Assembly (NCBI RefSeq): GCF_037038585.1
Contig: NC_092520.1
Span: 3,052,501-3,116,500, forward strand
Reading direction: 5' to 3'
Source: Patagioenas fasciata
Taxonomy: Eukaryota > Chordata > Aves > Columbiformes > Columbidae
DNA: 64,000 nucleotides
Shown: piece after piece, positions 58,801 to 64,000 of the stretch
How the letters are laid out: the number at the start of each line of letters is the position of its first letter
Position numbering within the stretch: the first letter of the stretch is position 1
Notes under the pieces: generated by a model
The model's input: only the letters and a program-made list of their open reading frames with translations
Told to the model about the DNA's origin: nothing
Databases searched by the model: none
Position numbers and translations under genes: made by a program

Positions 58801-60143
58801 TTCAGAAAGGCTCCCAGTGCTGGAGGTATCTTCAGGATTGAGAGACATGGTGCGTGTGTCTGACATGAACCTTTCAAGCTGCTTTCAGAGCTCATGTCAC
58901 ATCTGACATTCCCAGGTGTGAGACAGCAGCTCCCATCGCTTCTTCATATCGAATGCATTAATGGCCTTGTTTTTTTGCTGAGAACTTTGGTATTGCCCAC
59001 CCCAAGCCTATATTATAGTCAACAGTTCTTCTGTATTGGACTCCTAATCAAGGTTGACTTTGCTTGTTGAACTCGCTGGGGCTTCATCAATTAGCTCTTG
59101 GCTTTTCAAAGTGCTCTGTCCAAAAGTGAAGACCTATAAGGTTATTCCAGTGTCAGATGGTCTGTCTTGATTGCTCCAGTCAGACCAGTTGCAATGAGAA
59201 GGAAACGAAAAGTGCTTGAGCCAGAAGCTCTCCAAAATCAGGGAGATGGAGTTGACTTCTTGGAGTCTTTCACGTCACCGGATCCTGCCAACTATCTTAT
59301 TTTTTTGATTACTTTGGCCACGAAAAATCCAGTATGTTTGTAGTGGGAAGGAGTTTGTTGTGTGATTAGAGTCTTATCAAGTTAATTTATGGGCTCTTGG
59401 TGTAGGAAGCCAAAACAGTATCTTGTAGAACAAGGGAGCTAATCTAATCGCTATGGAGCAGGGAATATTTGCTTTGGAAATGGAAGTAGAAGTGACATCT
59501 TGGAAGATGTTGAGGGAGCAGATCTGGTGTGTGGGTCTTGTTGATGTGATGGTTGAGGGGTGTTCTGGTGCTGCACCTCACGTGTTGGTTGTGAGCAGAA
59601 TGGGAGGAAAGGAGCAGCAAATATATGAGAGCAAGTTTGCTGCTTTGTTAATTTAACTTCTCTGCTGCCCAAGAATATTTTTGTGAAGAATGTTTCTTAC
59701 AGCCTTATGGAAGGAATCAATCATAGGAAATAAAGAGCTCGTAATCCATTTAACTAGGACTTTCCACCTCTCATTAAGCCAGAGACATTCATGCTTAATT
59801 CTCTGGGTAGCAGTTGCACAGCAGACATGCAGAGTATTGATTGTAAAATGAATCTTGCTTTCTTTCTTTTCCTCTTACTGTTTCAATTAAAGTCCATGCA
59901 GTGGATGTGGAGATGTTTTCCTCATCCTCTATTGGTGTGGTTCTTGCAGTTCTCTTGCTGCTGGCATGCACCAAATTTTCAGCAGTGCAGCAGGGAAGGT
60001 GTCTTAGGGAAAGCAGATGACAAATCTACAGCGACGTGTTGGACAGGCTCCTGCTTGAGCTGCTCACACCTTCCAAAGAGGATTAAAACTGCTCCTTGGA
60101 GGCCCAGCTAATACAATTCACATGTGATTACACAAAACTCTTT
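58801..60143 (+). other. Intron-like DNA without recognised genes
   Basis: Nothing is supported on either strand. Confidence 0.5.
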
Positions 60144-60174
60144 GGGGGCGGGGGGGGGGGGGGGGTGTGTGTGT
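60144..60174. repeat. G-run (G5-C-G16) followed by GT repeat
   Basis: Five G, one C, sixteen G, then four to five TG units. Four or more G-triplets on one strand could form a G-quadruplex. Run length is prone to sequencing and assembly error. Confidence 0.9.
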
Positions 60175-60473
60175 AGGAAAGAGTAATTGGGGAGGGGGGA
60201 GAAAAGCTTGTCTGTAAAAGCAACAGCTTGCCAGGCTGTGCGTGTTCATAATCAGTTCTGTTTCCACTTAATTCCTCAGTGAAAACATATGCTGAACATG
60301 GATAAGGCTCGATGTAAACTTTCAGTTTGCAGCTTGGTGAAGATGGTGAAATTCTTGGAGTCTGTGGAAAAGGAAAAATATTATGTAATCTTTTTAACTC
60401 TTTAGATATTTTTTAGTTCTCTGTCTGTGCTTCAGAGTTTTCGGAGTTTTCTTGGGGCATCTAGCTGTGCTTT

Positions 60474-60697
60474 CCTATCCTGTTTCCCCCAAAATAAGTG
60501 GGTCATATATTAATTTTGGTTCCAAAAGATGCGTGCTTTTTATGTGTATAGCTGCCTGGACACTATTTAAATTGACTTTTTAATGGAGCTGTAGCCAGGG
60601 CTTATTTTTGGAGTAGGGCTTATATTTCAAGCATCCTGAAAAATCATGCTAGGGCTTATTTTGGGGATAGGTCTTATTTTCAGGGAAACAGGATAGG
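60474..60697. mobile_element. Small TIR DNA transposon (MITE-like), probably Tc1/mariner-type
   Basis: Terminal inverted repeats of about 25 bp: the left end starts CCTATCCTGTTTCCC at 60474 and the right end (60673-60697) is its reverse complement with about two mismatches. TA dinucleotides at 60476-60477 and 60694-60695 can be read as a TA target-site duplication, giving a 216-bp element. The interior holds repeated GGGCTTAT motifs at 60598, 60616 and 60652 and a GGTCTTATTTT at the right end. There is no transposase gene, so it is non-autonomous. The layout resembles a short vertebrate repeat with CGAAAATAAG-type ends; the superfamily is inferred from the TA flanks only. Confidence 0.75.
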
Positions 60698-61254
60698 TCT
60701 TGCCTTCTTCCACTACTGGCTTTTCCTCTCTTCTCTCACCTTGGCTGTCTCTGTGCTTAGGTTGAACATGGCATGTCCCACAACCTCTCTCCCCTTGCAA
60801 CTTCTCGCAGACCTGTTTGGTGCTTTCCCTCATGTGTCTCTGTGTTTTTGGCTCAGGTACCTCCTCATCCGTGTCTTCTGCCAAGATCAACAGCCATTTC
60901 TGGTGCTGCCTGGGCCTTAGTGTTGTCTCACCCCAGCTTATCTGTTGAGCTGTTGTTTCGTTTTTAACTGTTCTTGTGCTGGTCTGGATGTTTCTGCCGT
61001 GCTGTCCCAAGGTGACTTCACCAGGCACGATGCCAAGTGATGTGCTGCAATGGCTTTTGGTGTGATATGCACATATTCCTCCCTGGCAGAGCTGATGTTC
61101 TGAGGTCAACATGTACTGGAGTCGCTAGGCCTGGGGGAAATCAGACTGGTATTTAAGACTGTGCCCAGTAAAAACCCTCTGAACCCAGTCTGTTACTGTG
61201 GTTGGTGCTGGCTGTAACCCAGAGGTTCCTCCCTGTGGTCTCCCCACTGCTTAC
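60698..61254 (+). other. Unassigned DNA
   Basis: A 161-codon minus-strand frame (61112-60627) crosses this segment and the right end of the TIR element. It is charged but has no recognisable domain and is within chance expectation for 64 kb, so it is not called. Confidence 0.45.
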
Positions 61255-61610
61255 CAGCCTGGAGAACAGGAGCTGAGGGGAGACCTTCTGATCTCTGAAC
61301 TGCCTGAAAGGAGCTTGGAGCCGGGGGGGTCGGGCTCTGCTCCCCAGGAACAAGCACCAGGACCAGAAGAAATAGCCTCCAGTTGCACCAGGGGAGGTTG
61401 AGGTTGGATGTGGGGAACAATTTCTTCCCCAAAGGGCTGTGGGGCATTGGAACAGGCTGCCCAGGGCAGTGCTGGAGTCACCATCCCTGGAGGGTTGGAC
61501 AGACGGACATGAGGTTCTCAGGGACATGGGGCAGTGCCAGGGGTGGGGTGATGGTTGGACTCGATGATCTTGAAGGACTTTTACAACCAAAATAATTCTA
61601 TGTTTCTATG
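61255..61610 (+). mobile_element. CR1 LINE fragment (group B)
   Basis: Begins CAGCCTGGAGAACAGGAGCT and is close to the 44- and 48-kb copies through GGAACAAGCACCAGGA and GGAACAATTTCTTCCCCAAA. The tail reads ACTTTTACAACCAAAATAAT with an octamer remnant at 61594-61610. Confidence 0.95.
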
Positions 61611-64000
61611 GCATAAATGGTTGACTGTTGTATGGAAACTCCCAACACCTTCCTAAATGCTGCCTTCCCTCTTCCCAAATGTCACCATCCCCACCAGCTG
61701 GAATATTACTTGAATGAAGGAAAACTTTAGCGAAATGACTGGCATCTCTCCTGACTGAGGGTTTTTCAGGGCCCTCACGTTGAGCAGCACTAGGATGTCC
61801 TCATCACTCCTACAGTTTAACCCATCAGCACCTCCTGGTGCCTGACAAACTTTTTGGTGTGTCAAACCCGTTATTCTACAGGACCAAAAAAGGTGCTGTG
61901 ACCTCTTTTTCTTTGGTCCTCCTGGATGCCACCAAGCAGCTCCTTCAAGGCAAGGCCTTCATGGAAAGTCTAGTTGGCTTGTTCTTGGACACTAATACTG
62001 AAACATGGCCTCTGCTAAAGTCCATTGGTTTCCTGGCAGTTTCCAGCTTGGAAATGAGCACGTGTTTTCCTAATGCTGGCTCAGTTGGGCTATCACAGTG
62101 TAAAGATCATGCAGCAGTTGGGCTGCTGTAGCTTTTCACGTAAAACCGTTTGCATTTTTAATCATGGTCAGTGACCCTGATTGCAACACTGACACTCATA
62201 GATTTTCTTAGCCAGAAAGCATTATATAAAGGAAATGTGCTTACAGAACTAATTAACTCCTTGGCATTGGAATTCAGGGTGTTACTGTTACTACCTTTAT
62301 CAATCTATTTTTTTTTCTTTTGGAGCTCCCTTTCAGCTTTGTTACAACTGAATTCATCATTATTACATTGCCATAACATGAATATTTCTGTGCCTGCTGA
62401 ACACTAGCCTATCTTACCTGGTATTTATTGGCCTTTCTTATTCAAGCGCAGGAGATGTCCTCCTATGGGCACCCCAGTTTGGGCCTCCCTTATGAATTAG
62501 ACTCAGAGAGAAGGAAGCAGACTTTTGACAGATCCACCAGCTATCCTGAGGTGGGATCAGTTTGACACTTGTCACTTAATGCATTTTCCTAGCTTTCTTG
62601 GGTACTTTCCACTCCCCGCCAACCATCTGTCTTTACAGTGGTTAATAGTTGACGTTCTTTGCCAGGAAGAGTGGAGGTTTTACACCTCTTGGGCTGCTTA
62701 AAAATTCTCTTTACTCCTTCTGAAAGCCAATAACCTCATTAGACTTGCAGATGTGAGCAATTCATGAGTTGCTACCCATCTCTCCACCAGCTCCCAGAAG
62801 ACCAAACTTTCTTCATACTTGGGTTGCCAGGAAGCCTTTGGCAGAGGCGACCAAAAATATCCTGTTTTCTTATTAATGAAAAAATCCTCACACCCCATCT
62901 GTGCTTTACCTGTTTCTTCCAGTAACTTCAGAACCTGTTTGTGGTTTCACCTGATTTATTTTAGGCTCTTTAAAAAGAAGGAGTAGCACAAAGATGGAGC
63001 AAAAGGGAAACTGTGTTTTGAGGTCTCTCTTGGTGACCCACAGAGATTTATTGCTCAGGAGCTTCCCCCGCGGCAGGAAAAGCTTTGAGCAGAGGTTGTG
63101 TTTTGGCCACTTGGATCAAACCATGAAGCAGAGGCTCTCAGAGCTGTTGCGCTTAAGAAAATTAACTCTTAAACTCCAAAGCAAGCTACATCAATTCTCT
63201 TTGGTCTTTTCCAGCTATGGAAGCCTGGGAAATGTTGGACGTATCTTATTTATCACCTGTTATTTCAGACTGAAGTGACGTTGATCTCCTTTGCGCAGAA
63301 ATCTTCAGTCTACATTATGTCTTGTTTCTCTGATTCTGGAGCTCTATATAGGCAAGACGGCATCCCAGGTAAATGTGTCAAGTGTCCTTGCTACTCTTCT
63401 GTCTATGTCCAGCTTTCTATTAGCTTTTAATTTCTGAGCATGAAGGAGAACTCGTGAACTTGTTGCACTGGTTTTCAGTGAAAAGTCATTTAGGAACCAG
63501 GTGGTCAAGTCTCATGTCATGAGCTAGGTCTCCATTTCTCCCCAAGAAGAATGTGAACTGACCATGGACTGGGTTGTTTGTGCCTTGTCCATCCCTAGTG
63601 GTCTTTGCCAAGGCGAAGAAAGTAGCTTGATCTTTTTCTTAGTTGGTACTTGGTGTTATTGGAAAACCCTATTCCTGTTGCCTTTTGGGGATGTACAGAT
63701 GCAATATGTGATTTAGGTAGAAATTGAACTAATCAGGCAATTATCTTACTAAGCTTGCCACATGTTGTGATCCATCTCCTTGAGGTGATGCTTGTAGAGC
63801 AGGATTCTACCGTGACGTGCTGGTGTGGGTACAACCTGAGTCAGGCAATGTGTGACCGTCACCACTGCCATCCCAAACAAAAATGCAGCACAGTCTTAGT
63901 AGTATTAGAAATATCCATGTAAGTGATGTTAATTGCTTTCCGGATTGAAAGGCGGAGAGGACCTGTCTCTGAACAGCGTTGACTGTAGCGGATATGGGGT
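61611..64000 (+). other. Intron-like DNA to the window end
   Basis: No CR1 copies and no recognised gene. A 94-codon frame at 62994-63278 (+) is Leu/Arg/Lys-rich with no family match. The feature probably continues beyond the window. Confidence 0.45.

Noticed and set aside
60627-61112. 161-codon minus-strand frame overlapping the TIR element
   Set aside because: Considered as a possible transposase remnant, but it has no transposase motifs (no DDE-like spacing) and extends outside the element's TIR.
1-64000. Endogenous retrovirus or LTR elements, tRNA and rRNA genes
   Set aside because: No paired LTRs, primer-binding sites, gag/pol/env-like proteins or tRNA-like B-box sequences were recognised; the only RT found is of CR1 type.

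Overview
This window looks like nuclear DNA from a bird. The main reason is that it carries about 33 fragments of the CR1 non-LTR retrotransposon (LINE), the dominant interspersed repeat of bird genomes. They are recognised by their 3' ends (a TTCCAACC-type motif followed by octamers such as ATTCTGTG) and by CR1 reverse-transcriptase protein. No bacterial genes, operons, tRNAs, rRNAs or CRISPR arrays were found, and no complete cellular protein-coding gene. The most economical reading is a promoter plus a first non-coding exon near 4.5-4.9 kb, followed by a very long repeat-dotted intron, or intron plus intergenic DNA, on the + strand. The host gene cannot be named.

Layout. 1-4530: unassigned DNA with three CR1 copies, a tetranucleotide repeat and a poly-T run. 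4535-5000: a CpG island with GC boxes, a TCC-rich tract and a strong splice donor at 4921/4922, with no ATG before the donor. 5094-5190: a 19-bp minisatellite. 5191-22940: intron-like sequence with CR1 insertions and two CpG-retaining blocks (about 6.88-7.2 and 11.89-12.15 kb) that may be regulatory. 22942-23314: a nearly perfect 26-bp tandem array. 23315-49427: more intron-like DNA with CR1s in both orientations, a minus-strand exon-like segment or pseudogene at 33258-33723, and an inverted GATA pair near 34.97 kb. 49428-51056: the longest CR1, with about 515 codons of ORF2 broken by one single-base frameshift. 51125-51480: a CpG-rich patch with a TATA box and a CRE-like site directly downstream of that CR1. 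51481-64000: further CR1 pieces, a G-run next to GT repeats, and a small terminal-inverted-repeat DNA transposon at 60474-60697.

The CR1 copies fall into several 3'-end groups, named in the entries as follows. Group A has a GGTGGATGAACCATCCCTGG-type region. Group B has an AAACGGCCTCAAGTTG-type region. Group C resembles the long 49.4-kb copy. Group D has a TGACAGTGTTCAAGAAGAGA-type region. Group F has GGCACTTAGTGCC near the 3' end. A few very old tails cannot be grouped. Plus and minus orientations are about equal. Reverse transcription and insertion of CR1 explain most of the ORFs above 80 codons outside the CpG island.

No dramatic new system was found. The items most worth a second look are the CpG/TATA/CRE patch next to the young CR1, the TIR element, the homogeneous 26-bp array, the minus-strand exon-like segment, and the almost identical CR1 pair at 44 and 48 kb.
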